DNA from: Theristus sp. LFF4_11
Taxonomy: Eukaryota; Nematoda; Chromadorea; Monhysterida; Xyalidae
Reading direction: 5' to 3'
DNA: 64,000 nt
Assembly: GCA_030248135.1 (NCBI GenBank)
Contig: JASANC010005818.1
Span: forward strand, 1-64,000
In this document: piece after piece, positions 11,590 through 22,900 of the stretch
Position numbering within the stretch: position 1 is the first letter of the stretch
Layout of the letters: each line of letters starts with the position of its first letter
Notes under the pieces: generated by a model
What the model saw: the letters and a program-made list of their open reading frames with translations, nothing else
Databases searched by the model: none
Told to the model about the DNA's origin: nothing
Position numbers and translations under genes: made by a program

Positions 11590-11840
11590 ACTGACAAGGC
11601 GTTTATTAACTTAGCAATACTAAGACTACCTCCTGCTCGGAAAAGGGGGGTAGCTCTTCAACCGAATCGACACCCCTGCACCTGGCCAAACACCCTCCCC
11701 CCAAATTTATTGCAAAAATACACATCTTTTCTAGAAGTCGACTGATCAAACCTCCAAGTTTCAGTGGAGATCTATATTCGCTCAAGAAATCACTGCAAGC
11801 CATTCAAACCATTCGAGTGATATTGTGGGTTACCCGCCTG
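11590..11840. other. Intergenic with C/G runs, nothing coding supported
   Basis: Contains G6 and C6 runs and a TCGACT-rich stretch. No domain or splice-consistent coding sequence was seen. Confidence 0.4.
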
Positions 11841-12010
11841 AGCAGCAGTGGAGGACACTGGCGAGCTGAACCGCAGTAGCGGGGCGCCAGCCAGCGCCGG
11901 GCCGCCACCGCTGACCGGCCGGGTAGACCGCATACGAAGGTCACAACCCTCTGCGTCACGAGTCCACAGAGAGTTCCTGACCAACTCCACTGTATGCGGA
12001 TTTGAGGGCG
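11840..12010. other. GC-rich island of unknown nature
   Basis: About 170 bp far richer in G+C than its flanks (GGGGCGCCAGCCAGCGCC and similar). It is open in frames on both strands (plus from about 11848, minus from about 12020), yet neither translation matches a family I recognise. It could be a fragment of a gene, a structured RNA or a repeat. Confidence 0.4.
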
Positions 12011-12089
12011 CGTCACACATTGCGTGGATCAGTTGTGCGACACGTGTTGTGATAAAACGTTCCTGTTATTCGATTATTTGTTACTTGTA

Positions 12090-12540
12090 TTGCCACCCCC
12101 CTAAAACCGGGCACCCCCCCCCCCATCGGACCCCCCTCGAAAATTTGGCCGACACCCCCCACACCCCCCATGAAATTTTGTCTGGCGGAGACCCCCCCAA
12201 ATTTTCTGCACACCCTGAAATTTTTTTCGAAAATCATGATTTTTTGTGTATAAGCTGAATATATGATAACTTGACCATCTTCATTGTAATTTCAAAGATT
12301 TTGCAGCAAAATTTAGCGTTTTTCCTTCAAAATTTAAGCGAAAAAATATCATGGGGGTGGGGGGGGGGTGGGTGGACCCCCCACAGAAAATTTTAAAAAA
12401 ATGCACCCTCCATGGGACCCACATGGGGGCTGGGGGTCCCCCCACGTTACCATAGTTTGGTCCCCCCCCCTCACTTTTTGGTCGGCACCCCCCCACGGCA
12501 CCATACCCCCCTTCGAATTTTTTTTGGGCCCGCGGGTACT
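12090..12540. repeat. C/G-run low-complexity repeat
   Basis: Alternating runs of C, then G, then C separated by AAATTTT-type spacers. ORFs in this stretch on both strands are translations of the repeat (Pro/Gly-rich) and are not counted as genes. Confidence 0.8.
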
Positions 12541-12892
12541 GGTTGACAGTGACACTAGGTTGTTAAACAAAAATGAAATTTTTTTTAAATTTTTTAATTT
12601 TTTTTTAAAATTCGAATATTTTTTTAATATGCTCTGAAAACCTCAGTTTTTGCACAATTTTTCGAAAGTTCAACAAAAATTTTCTTTGATCATTCCTCGT
12701 AAAACCTTTAGCAGTCGATTTTGGACCGTACCGACTGATTTTAGGCTTCGACAACATCTGCGATGAAGTTTTTGGTCCCACCCCACCCAATCCCAAAGCT
12801 TGGCCTACCATTTCCGATGCAGATAAGATGACGATGATTTGTATACATTTAAAAGTGATCTTTTTGATTTCTGATCAGAGGTTGCTTGCAAT

Positions 12893-12945
12893 GAGTCGTT
12901 GTAGGTTCCTAATCCTAAACCTAATCCTAAGCCAAGCCTTTTTTA
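12893..12945. repeat. CCTAATCC-type telomere-like repeat
   Basis: GTCGTTGTAGGTTCCTAATC followed by further CCTAA units and AAGCCAAGCCTTTTTT. It is the same family, in the opposite orientation, as the window-start block, and very similar to 25880-25985. Confidence 0.7.
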
Positions 12946-13211
12946 TAAGGTGAAAATGATCAATTTAGTTTTTGCATTTTTTTCTTTCCTGTGTTAAAGG
13001 GCAGGGGCCACCGCCACTGCACATGCACCTGTTTTAATAATGATGCATTACGGATGACGATTCGCCTCGCAGAGCGTCCGATTGTGCTCGCTGCTCCGTT
13101 TGCAAGCGCTACGTTGTCTGGTTGCTGCTTCGTGTCGTGTCGTCGCGACACCATCAGAAGAATTGATCGAATTTCAAGGCGGTATGTTTGTCTTCACTTT
13201 AGCATTAGTTT

Positions 13212-13457
13212 AGCTGGGGACAATTAGTGACGTTTTGGAGGTCAAAACACAAGAAGAGGCATGGTGACGGTTTGGAAAAGGAGTAATTGAGGTCACCAAA
13301 ACAAAATCTGCAAAGTTCCGCCGTACCACGGGAGTCATTCGGGAGGCGCTTGCATATCATATGTGGTTCTTCGGACTCCCTGATTGATTCAGCACAACTT
13401 TGATTTTTGAAATTTTTTTTAAATTAAAAAAAAAACAAAAATGGCGATTTTTGTTTT
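13212..13457 (-). repeat. Dispersed ~245-bp repeat family C, copy 1
   Basis: The reverse complement of this segment aligns over its whole length with 18652-18888, sharing stretches such as GAAGAACCAC, CGCCTCCCGAATGACT and GCGGAACTTT, then GTTTTGGTGA. No ORF is present. Probably a non-autonomous mobile element, although terminal inverted repeats were not clear. Confidence 0.8.
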
Positions 13458-13690
13458 TTTAACAACCCTAGTTGACACCCGCCACTGAAAAATTTCGGCA
13501 CCTGAAAAATTTGACCCCCCACGTGACGACACCCCCCCTCGAAAATTTGCTTTCGCCTTCGGTACTGCCAGACAAAATTTTTTAGATAGATAGCTGGCTG
13601 AGAAATTTTTTTAGATAGATAATGGCTGAGCCAAAAAATCTTCTTTGATAGAGATAGATTCGAGAAATTTTTGCCCCCTCCCCCCCTAGA
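13455..13690. repeat. C-run / AGATAGATAG repeat family D, copy 1
   Basis: Consists of CCCCCC runs, GAAAATTT spacers and AGATAGATAGCTGGCTGAG / AGATAGATAATGGCTGAGCC modules. The reverse complement of the same series occurs at 26185-26320. Confidence 0.8.
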
Positions 13691-13736
13691 ACGTCGTGGT
13701 TGAATTGAATTCCATATTTTCGTTCCAGAAACCGAA

Positions 13737-16451
13737 ATGGACGACGCAGTACCGAAATACAAGCCACAAGAAATTGTCAATTATTTTTCGCAGAATTTCC
13801 CAGCGCTCGGTGTCACGAGAGATGACATCATCAAACCGAGTGAAAACGTAAGTCGGTCAGGTCTCATGGTTGCAGGGTATTGTCTGATTGGTTGATGAAT
13901 GGATGCGTCACATTTGGTTCGCAAACGTTGTGTTATTGACACAATTGCTTATTCAGCTTGAGCGTCTGGCGCGAATGTACCAGTTTTTGACGGTGAAAAT
14001 TCTCGATTGTGATCAGCGTCTGTTGGAACAGATGCCGTTCATCAGTGACCACCCTGCCATGGAATGCGATCTTTTCACTGTCGGCTACGCAAAAATGGCA
14101 CTCACCGGGGCTGTGTTTGTTCTTGGACTTGTTTCGGCACTGATTTTTCTGATTGACTGAAATCAACTTGTGTCAAGAGAAAATACTTACCTTTGAGTTT
14201 GCTTCCCTTTATCAATTTTTGAACATTTTCTTTCATTGCAGCAATTTCATCGTCAAAGACATCGTCGAAAGTGACCAACGTTCGGAGTTTACCATCAAGG
14301 ATCTCATTCAGCCTTGTTTGTTTAAAACGTGTCATTTCAAAAAGCAAACCGCCAATTAAGCTTGCGTGAACTGTGCTGTGCAGCAATCGCTTGTTCAAAT
14401 CTCAGCTCAGGCACGAACCATTCGAATGTTGTCCATACTGATCGATTTTTCACTGCTGTCGGCTGAGCGCGACGAAGCATTTGTGGTGCCATTGTTAAAT
14501 GAGTTGGTCTGTTCTGTTTGTTTTATGTTTGTCGACAACATTGGTTTTAAGCTTGTGTGAAAAACACGTTTTCGTCACATGTACGTTGTGTAAAAAAACA
14601 ATAAAATCGTCTCAGGAGAAGGCAAAGTTTGAACAAGAACAGAAGAAAGGCGACATTGAAATGTTGAAGCAGCAGATTAACGAGTTGAAACTGAAGCGAC
14701 AAAAAGAAAAAGAGCGCGCCAGACAAGTGGGAACGCACATGTTTATTTCTCGTTGTGCCATTTCTTTGTTTGTTTGTTGGCTTCAAGTGTTCAGCATTCT
14801 GCATCGGCTCAGGTTTATAATAGTTTACATCGCATTGTTTTAGCTGCAAACGGTGTCACTCGAAAAGGGCCAGCAAGTGCATCAAATTGGACTCAAAATC
14901 GTACGTGGGCAATGTTCATGTCTGCGGTCTGCGAACAAGCAGATGCGAATCAATATTGTCTTACAAATGTCTCAGTTGGATTGTTGGTGATTCATGTTTT
15001 TTTTTCATTCAGCACGAATTGCGCGCAGGCAATGATGCGCTTACTCAAGAGCTTGCTACTGAACAAAATGCTGTGGTTAGTTCAGTTACTTCACTAGTTT
15101 TATTTAAGCAAAGTAAGCGCAGTTTTTTCAGTCGTAACAAACGAGCACTGATCGTTTGTTCTTCATTTCAAGAAAGAACTAGCGTCCGAGTATGAACGCT
15201 TGCGCGTGGAGGATGAGAACTTGGCGCGTGAAATCGTGTCGTCGCCGGAGCGCTTGCGCGAATTGGTGGAACAACTGAGATCCGTGCAGAAACAGGTGAC
15301 TTCGTTGAAACGTGATTTTCAGTGCTGCGCAACGTTTTCGAGCGCAAACGTTCGAGTATGAAATTGCTGACAGAAACTGCGCGAGCTTGACGCGTACCGC
15401 TGCGAGATCGAGGACGCCCGCAAACGTCGCAAAGTGCTGCACGACGTCGTCGCCGCGAAACTCGATGCGTTACTGGACGAACTGAAGGAGCTCGAAAATA
15501 CGCGCGTTCGTGCCCGCTCTGCTCACTCAATTGTTTTCGTTTTCGGTTCTTTCATATTGAGGAGTGGGGTACTGTTACTTTTCTTTAGTTCTGCGACTCA
15601 CTGCACGCGTAGATAGGAGCTCTGAGCTCATGTTCGGCAATTCAGTACTGCTGAAGTGTCCCCGAGTTCCCCAAATAGGACGGAATTTCTTTGCGCATCC
15701 GCAAACGCACTACGACAAACAAAGACGCATTATCAAACCAAAATGCAGGACAAGATCGAGCAGAAACGCGAGCATGTTGAGCAGGCCGTTCAGGAGTCCG
15801 TGAAATGCCGCCAACGAATTGACGACATTCGACGTCAGCTGGACCAAAGTCGCCACTTGTTGGAGACGAAATGCGCGCAACTCGACAAGCACAAGCGAAC
15901 CATCGAACAGAAGACTCGCGACCTGCACGAGACAAAGCTGAAACTACAGAAGTGTGTTCGTGAGGCTGGCCATTTTGCAGTGATCTATTAGACGCACTCG
16001 TTTGATCTGGCTGTCAGCTGATTCAAAGCACACCTTTTGTTTGTGTTGTTTTCATAAGTCAAGAGTAGCTCATTTTCGATGCTCATTTGCAGCCATCTAG
16101 CAGCACTGACGAAGCGTGGCGAGCAGAACGTGCTGAAATCAGATGAAATTGAACATGAATGTGATCGCATACGTGCTGAGATGGAGCACATGAAAAAAGA
16201 GCACGTTCAGACGACACAGCTGCTCGAAATGAAGTTCCGTCAAATGGATCAAGTGGTGCGCATTTGCGTGTGCTGTTCGTTGCTTTGGTAGTGTGTTGTA
16301 GCCACATACCGAAAAACACCGATTGGAGTGGGTGTTCGTCACAGCGCTTTGGTGTTTTCAGCTTGATGAACAAACGAAGGTACACTCGGAATGGTATGAG
16401 CGCATCATGAACAACAAAGAGAACACGGACACCGCGAATGTGTCGTCTTAG
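13737..16451 (+). CDS. NUF2: Kinetochore protein NUF2 (NDC80 complex)
   Basis: Twelve exons join in phase: 13737-13847, 13957-14114, 14242-14315, 14406-14506, 14616-14726, 14844-14900, 15013-15075, 15173-15295, 15374-15505, 15749-15951, 16093-16255, 16362-16451. The product is 461 residues, close to the usual NUF2 length of about 460. The N-terminus (PKYKPQEIVNYF, DDIIKPSEN) and the segment FTIKDLIQP joined to QARTIRMLSILIDF match the NUF2 calponin-homology domain. The remainder is heptad-type coiled coil including EIVSSPERLRELVEQL, the counterpart of a conserved NUF2 motif. NUF2 pairs with NDC80 and helps attach kinetochores to spindle microtubules. An acceptor-like TTCGTTCCAG lies just before the start codon, suggesting a 5' intron or trans-splicing. 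The exon 2 donor is the least certain junction. Confidence 0.92.
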
Positions 16452-16983
16452 AGCTCGTGACGCTTTCGCTTTTGGTTGGCTTCTGATTTTTGGTCTTTGG
16501 TGCTGTACTTTTTCTCATCACCTAAGGTTTTCTTGATGCGTTTGAATTTTCCGTTTGAATGACTAACAAAAAGGATGTGACGATCTCTATTTTGTGCTTT
16601 GAGCGTTATATTTCTTGTTGTCCAGTTCAACGATTCTGTTGTGACCAATCACAAGCATTCTATGCAAATACTGGTCCATGCCTTATGTTTTGTTCCCCAA
16701 GTTCTGTCATTCATTGTGCGATCTCGTTTCTTTGTTCATCGATGTGAGTGAATGTTCAATCAACTTGCGTTGCTGGTGCTCGTCTTCTCGTCGATTGCAG
16801 GCAATCAGGAATAAAAATGCATTCATTGTTTTCGATGGGTCACAAAGGATATGTGTGCTTTTCTGCTCGGTTGAACAGCCGTTCGTTATCATTCATTTTG
16901 TTTATTTTGATTTCACTGATGTTTTGCTCAGTCAACAAATTGTTGTGCAGCCCGCTGACTGACTAATCCAACGATACTCTGAT
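16452..16983. other. Short intergenic spacer between NUF2 and NUP160
   Basis: About 530 bp on the coding strand between the NUF2 stop and the NUP160 start. No gene supported. It may hold the 3' UTR of NUF2 and the promoter or trans-splice region of NUP160. Confidence 0.5.
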
Positions 16984-19900
16984 ATGGCTGCAGCTTACTT
17001 GAGTGTTCAAAGTGCATCGCTGTTTGCGCGCGAATCGAGATGTGTGAAAATACCGACCGGTAAGACACTCACGCATTGCACTTTCTGGTGGCGTTCTGCG
17101 TTCACGCATTTTTGCTTGCCCACAAAGATACATGTGTTCGCAACTGTTTGCCAGACTCTCAACTCGGCTCGCTCGCTGACATCGTTGTGCCGGACAGTGG
17201 CGGCTGTTTCTGCTACCCGTGCGAGCTGCAGCATTTGCCGGCGGCGCGCAATCGCTTTCTCATCTGGTGTGTTGCTTGTTCAGTGTGCCTGTCGACGTGC
17301 TGTGAGCAGTGGTTACAATGCGAGCGTTGCGTGTTGCAGGCGCTCACTGCAGAACGAACTGCAACTGGAGGAGCACTCGCTGGACGTGCCGCTGCGTGAC
17401 GCCGCGTGCAGCCTGCACTTCGGACAGAGCAGCGTGCTGCCGGGCGCCAGCGCTGCGCTCTCCGTGACACGGCAGCTGTTGCTGCTGCTCGTGCCCACCG
17501 TGCACTACGTCTACCGCTTTGTGATCACCTTGCCCCACGGCATGGTCCGTTACTGCCAGCACACACGAGTTTCTGTTCTATTGAAATTCCTATTGTGCAA
17601 GTTTATTGCTCAGTCGATCCGCCCAGTCATTTTCAAACTGCAGCTCTTTGCTCTCGTTGTCGTTGCTTTGATCTGATTGACTGAATTGCTCATTTGTTGT
17701 TCAGACCGAAGCAGACCGAATGCAAGTGGATGAGGGCGCATCAACAGTGGGTGTTGAGTCTGTGCTTGTTGAATTGCAACGTCGTACGCCATCGCAACTG
17801 TTGCACAACGCTACGTGCACACCGGTCAATGCTGGTTCGTTCGCTGCGACGAATTCGTAGCAGTAGACACGCTTTGTACTGACCCAAGCAAGCTGTTTGA
17901 ACTTTGCAAGCTGTTTGAAAACTGGTTTCTACGTGCATACGGTTTATTATCGTACAGAACGCATCTGATTGAATGCCAACAAATTTGTAGCTGAGTCGCG
18001 ACTCGCGACGCGATGCAGATTGCAGACAAGCGATCGCTGTTGCATCAATGTTGCCCACTGTTTGTGCGCTGTATTTGCCAGGTGCGCAGTCGGGTGTGCC
18101 CATTTTGACGGCCGCCAGCACGGTCGACAGTGACCTGCGTGCGCTGTTTGCGTTCTCGTATGCAGACGGCACGGTGCTCGTGACAACGCTGCCTGCGCCG
18201 CTCGCTGACGCCCGTTTGTCTGGTTGCGCCAGTTCACATTTTGCACTGCCGTTTGCTGCAGTTTCACTCACGTTCTTCTCGTCACGTCAGCTGGTTGAAA
18301 ATTTCAAAAGACATGCATGTTGTTTCCGAAGAGTCACAAAATCGTTCGATGTTCTGCAGCAAATGTTGCTCGTGTTCGCAGGAGTGTGCGTGCAGACGCA
18401 AGCAGCCGAGGTGCACCGGCATTGCATTCGTTCGTCATCGCTGCGGCGTCTCCTGAGGCTGCCGACGGTTGCGTTCGGTGCGGCATCGACAGGCACGGCC
18501 GACCAAGCAACGTGCGACGCTGCGCTCGCCTTGCACTGGCGGCACAACGAGCACGCAACGCCACTGTTGTACTCGGTGACGCGTGACGCACGACTCAATC
18601 TGTGGTCGCATCAGGTAGTGCCTGCTGATTCGAATCTGTCAGCCGTTGGCGTGTTAAAAAAACAAAAATCGTAATTTTTCTTAAATTAAATTGAAAAACC
18701 AAAGTTCAGCCAAATTAATCAGAGAGTCAGAAGAACCACGTTTGATGTGTGAAGCAAACGCCTCCCGAATGACTTCCATGTGGCGGAACTTTCCAGATAT
18801 TGTTTTGGTGATTTCATTTGCCCTTTTTCCAAACTGATATCATGCATCTTGCGTTTTGACGCTCAAAACGTCACAAATTATCCCCAATCTAAACTGAACA
18901 ATAGCTCAAAAACTTCATTCCAAACGTTGTTCAAGCCTAAAATCAATAGGTAAAGCGGTTCAAAATCGACTGCAGACACCGAAATGACACGATGAGCTGG
19001 TTTCGTTCATCATCGTCACCGTGCTGCATTTTACCAACGAAACGATTTACAGTTGCATTGTTTGTTGTGTTCGTTTTGACAGACAACCGAGACGGTGCAG
19101 TCAACGGACCTGCGTGTCCTGCTGAACCGTTGGCCGGACGCAGCGGCCGACTCTGTCGACGGTTTGCTGAGTGCTGCGATGGTGCGCACGTGCGCTCTGC
19201 GTGATCGCGTGCTCGTCGCTGTGCTCCTCCAAAGCAACTCATTCGCTCAGGTCAGCTGCCACGCCAGCACAATGGCGCCACTTTGCAAACAAACATGCCT
19301 CTGCAGCTGGTGTTTGCGGTGTCGACAGCCGGCCAGACAAAGCTGATGAAGTTGCTCACCAACGAACTGCCGCCGAATGTGCGTCCGGTCGACATCGCTC
19401 TGACGAACGACAACTTGTGGCTGAGTGGCACGAACACGGACGACGCGACGCTGCTCGAACACTGGCACATGCAGTAGGCACTTTCTGGGCACACAACGAG
19501 CAACAGGTGCTGCTGCCCCATTGGTCACATTGTGTTCGTTTGTGCAGCATCCACGAGCACTCATGCAGCATCACTGAGCAGTGGCGGCGTGTCACCAACG
19601 AACGTGCACCGATTGAGCCAGCCAGCAACGAGCACGAGCATGATGCTGCAGACTCCATCGAGGAGCGCTACTTTGACGCCATCGTGCACAGCGGCCTCTT
19701 TTCGTTTGACACGATCTTGCGCGCTATGAAAGTCAGATGACACTTTTTAGTCGTCCAATAGAAGTGGTGTTCTATTGTATTTTTGTCCGCTGCACACACA
19801 GGTCACATTCACATCAGTGCCTCTCATCGCCAGTGGTAATTTGACTGAATTAGCGAAAGCACTCCAGCAATGCATGCAGACGAATGCACAGCTGGTCAGT

Positions 19901-22900
19901 TTGAATTATTTCTATGGAGCTTTCATTTTGCTGGTTGATTGGCACTATTGGCAGAGCTGCTGTTCCACTCTCATCTCTCGCAGTCCCGTGTCCGTTCGAT
20001 TGGGGTTATCTAGCTGTTCCAAATCGGTGATTCCTAGTGCCTCACAATAATCCATATGAGGAATATTTCGTACAGCACAGCACTTTCGACACATCGATGC
20101 GGTCAACAACGTCGGCAACGCAAACTGCACTGAACACTAACCGCGACACGTTGAGATTGTGCAAAACGCTTTGGTCCTCCTGTGTCCAATACCACATGGT
20201 TCGCTTGCACTTTTTCGACTTGTAGCGTAACTTGTGTCTTACGTTTGATGATTTATTATGTTTTATTATTTTGTATTTAAGGTTTTTGTATTGTTTTTCA
20301 GTCAGGCAGTGTTCCTTTAGCGCTGATCGATTGTGCGCCAATTCAATTGTACGGTGTCATAATGAAGGTGAATGCGTGCTTGCCGTTGTTGTCAAAGCCA
20401 GTATCGCCCAGCAAACCTTAATTGTTGTTTTCAAGAAGCGCACGGAAATGTTTGTGCCGGCCGAGCAGCAGTTTTATCAGCGGATGACCTCGAACCACGT
20501 CGATTCTGGTTGGTCTGGTTGTTTTATTTTGTGTTGCGCAAAATCAAGTTTGACATGTTCGTTTCATGAAAAGAAGCTGAGTTTGCAGCTGCATTTCTCC
20601 AGTGCGCCGTGTTTTCAGCAGCGGCTGGCAGCAGCGGCCAGTTCCTCTCGTGCGTGTGCTACGCGAATGAGCTGTTTGCGAGTGTGGCGCCGTGTGAACG
20701 CAGCAAGCTGCGTCGTGCAGTGCTCGCGTGCACGAACGCCACCAAAGGGTCGCAGTTGCTCAGTGACCTGATGGAGGTCATGCAGGACGCACAGCTGCAA
20801 CACCACCAGTGAGCGTGCCTGTGTCTGTGCGACGCCGTGGGGTGCCGTGCCCCAGCCGGCTGCCACTCGATGCGCATAGCGGCAGATCCGTGTGCGTCTG
20901 TGCGCACCGAGTGGCAGCGCGCGTGCACCACACCGTCGCTCAGGTGCTCGCATGTGCGCATCACTTGCACTTGAAGTGCCTCCGTTGTACTCATGCAGCC
21001 AACGGTTGCCACATTCATCCAACTGCGGCGTTGCTTACAGGTCGACGTTGATGGGCACACTGATGGACGTTGGCGATGATTTGCAGTGGCAGGTCGAGCA
21101 AGTGCTCGCCTCAATTGAGCACATTGCTGGCGACTTTGACACGCTCGTGCAACAGCAGTCGCACCAGCAGGGTTTGTCACTTGTTTTACAGTCAAACTCT
21201 AAAACATATACAAGTAGCTGATCGGTTAATGCATGCATTCTGTGCATGGATTGCTGCGGAGGCGGAGTTTGGTTTGCGCAGCAGTGCATGCATCACGTGA
21301 TCACCAACCAGTCGGCTGGTTGTACATATGTTTTTGAATTTGACTGTAGTTGTGTGCGTTTTCGATTGTGTTTCAGTGGTGTGATGAGACTGCTTGCTGT
21401 GCCATTTAGCTTTGCACGTCGTCCGTGCGGAGTGTCTGTGCTCGGAGACGGGCGCCGGTGTGCTCTCGGCTGCACTGCATCAACGCATCGCACAGAAACT
21501 GCTGCTCTGCCAAGGCACGCTGCTCGTCGTCGCATTCGTTGGCGTCCATCGCAATGTAAACTGCTCTGCGTTTGTGGGATTAATCCAATCGAATGAACAA
21601 GCAGCACTGCATGCGCCAATCTCAGCAATTGACGAGCGTCAGCGGCAGCGTCTGGCACGCCGTGTACCGCGTGGGCAGCGAGCGCCTCTGTGCCGCGTTG
21701 CGCCAAGTGCACCTGGCCGAGCGCCTCGCGTCGCTCACCGTCAGCCTGCCGCATCACGCGTTCGCGCCCGTCTCGCTTGCCATGCTCTCCGGTCTGTGTG
21801 TGTGCACAACGCTTTCCGTTGCTGCGAACCTTCTTTATCGTTTAGGCAGTCTGCTGAAAAAATGACCGCCGTCAGGGCGCCAGTGATACTGTCGTTCGTT
21901 CGTGTGCTATTTTGTTCAATTTGATTGGATTCGATTTGTATGTTGATTGCAGCAGGCAGCAAGCTGGCATCGAGCGTGAAGGCACGTCAATTGTCGCAGA
22001 TTGTTCGGCAGCTGATGGCGACCAAGGTGCACGAAATGGCAGGCACGCACGGAGACGCCACGAGCACGCTGCTGTATGGCGGTGCGATCGATGGCATGCT
22101 GCTCGCACTCAACGGCACACTCTGGCCACACACTCAAGCATCGTTGCTGCCCGAGTTCCTCGCACAACACAAGCAGCACATGGTGCTACTGGTCGGTGTG
22201 CTTGCCGCAGTGGTTGATTGTCGCGTGGCGTCATTCACATTTGCAACAACGTGCGTTGGTGAACGCGATTTCAGGAGTACTGCGATCTGGTGGCACCGGT
22301 GCCAATGGCACTACGACACACGATGCACTGGTACAAGGCGGTCGCGCTTGCGAACACGGCACGATTCGCTGAGGTTGCACAGGACAGCTGCTCTTGACAC
22401 TCAGACTGTGTTGCTGTTGTGTGCCACTGATGTGAACTGCACAGGCACTCGAGCTGTTCAAGAGCGCTGCGGAGGGTGTGCGAGGCAACGGCGACGCTGT
22501 GCTGCTGCGACGGCTGCACATTGCGACAGACGTGCCCGACGCAACACAAATGCAACTCGAGTACTATTTGAAAGTGCGTGCGTGCGTGCCTGCGTTCGTT
22601 GTGTCTCTGCTGCATGATCACAAGATGCAACGGTGCTTTAGGTGATGGATGTGTTCCAAAATGTGAACGAGCCAGCGTTTGTGATCGCCACCGCAGAACA
22701 TGCCTTGCAGACGTGCAGTGCAAGTGACGCGCCGCAATTGGTTGGACAAAGCAACCATTCGTGCACATTATGCGCCTTTTTATATTTCTGAATTTTGTAT
22801 GTTTTTTCAATGAGTTCTGCAGCTGTTTGTTTGTTTGTGTGACTTCAGTCGATCATCTGGCTGGTGCTGTTCAAACGGCACACTGAGCTTTGCGAGTTCG

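Noticed and set aside
12013..12811. Pro/Gly-rich ORFs in the C/G-run region
   Set aside because: Low-complexity translation of homopolymer runs; no domain and no splice-consistent extension.
14102..14398. Coding-looking minus-strand ORF (FDDEIAAMKENVQKLIKG)
   Set aside because: It is the antisense shadow of NUF2 exons 2 to 4, which match NUF2 and keep phase across twelve exons.
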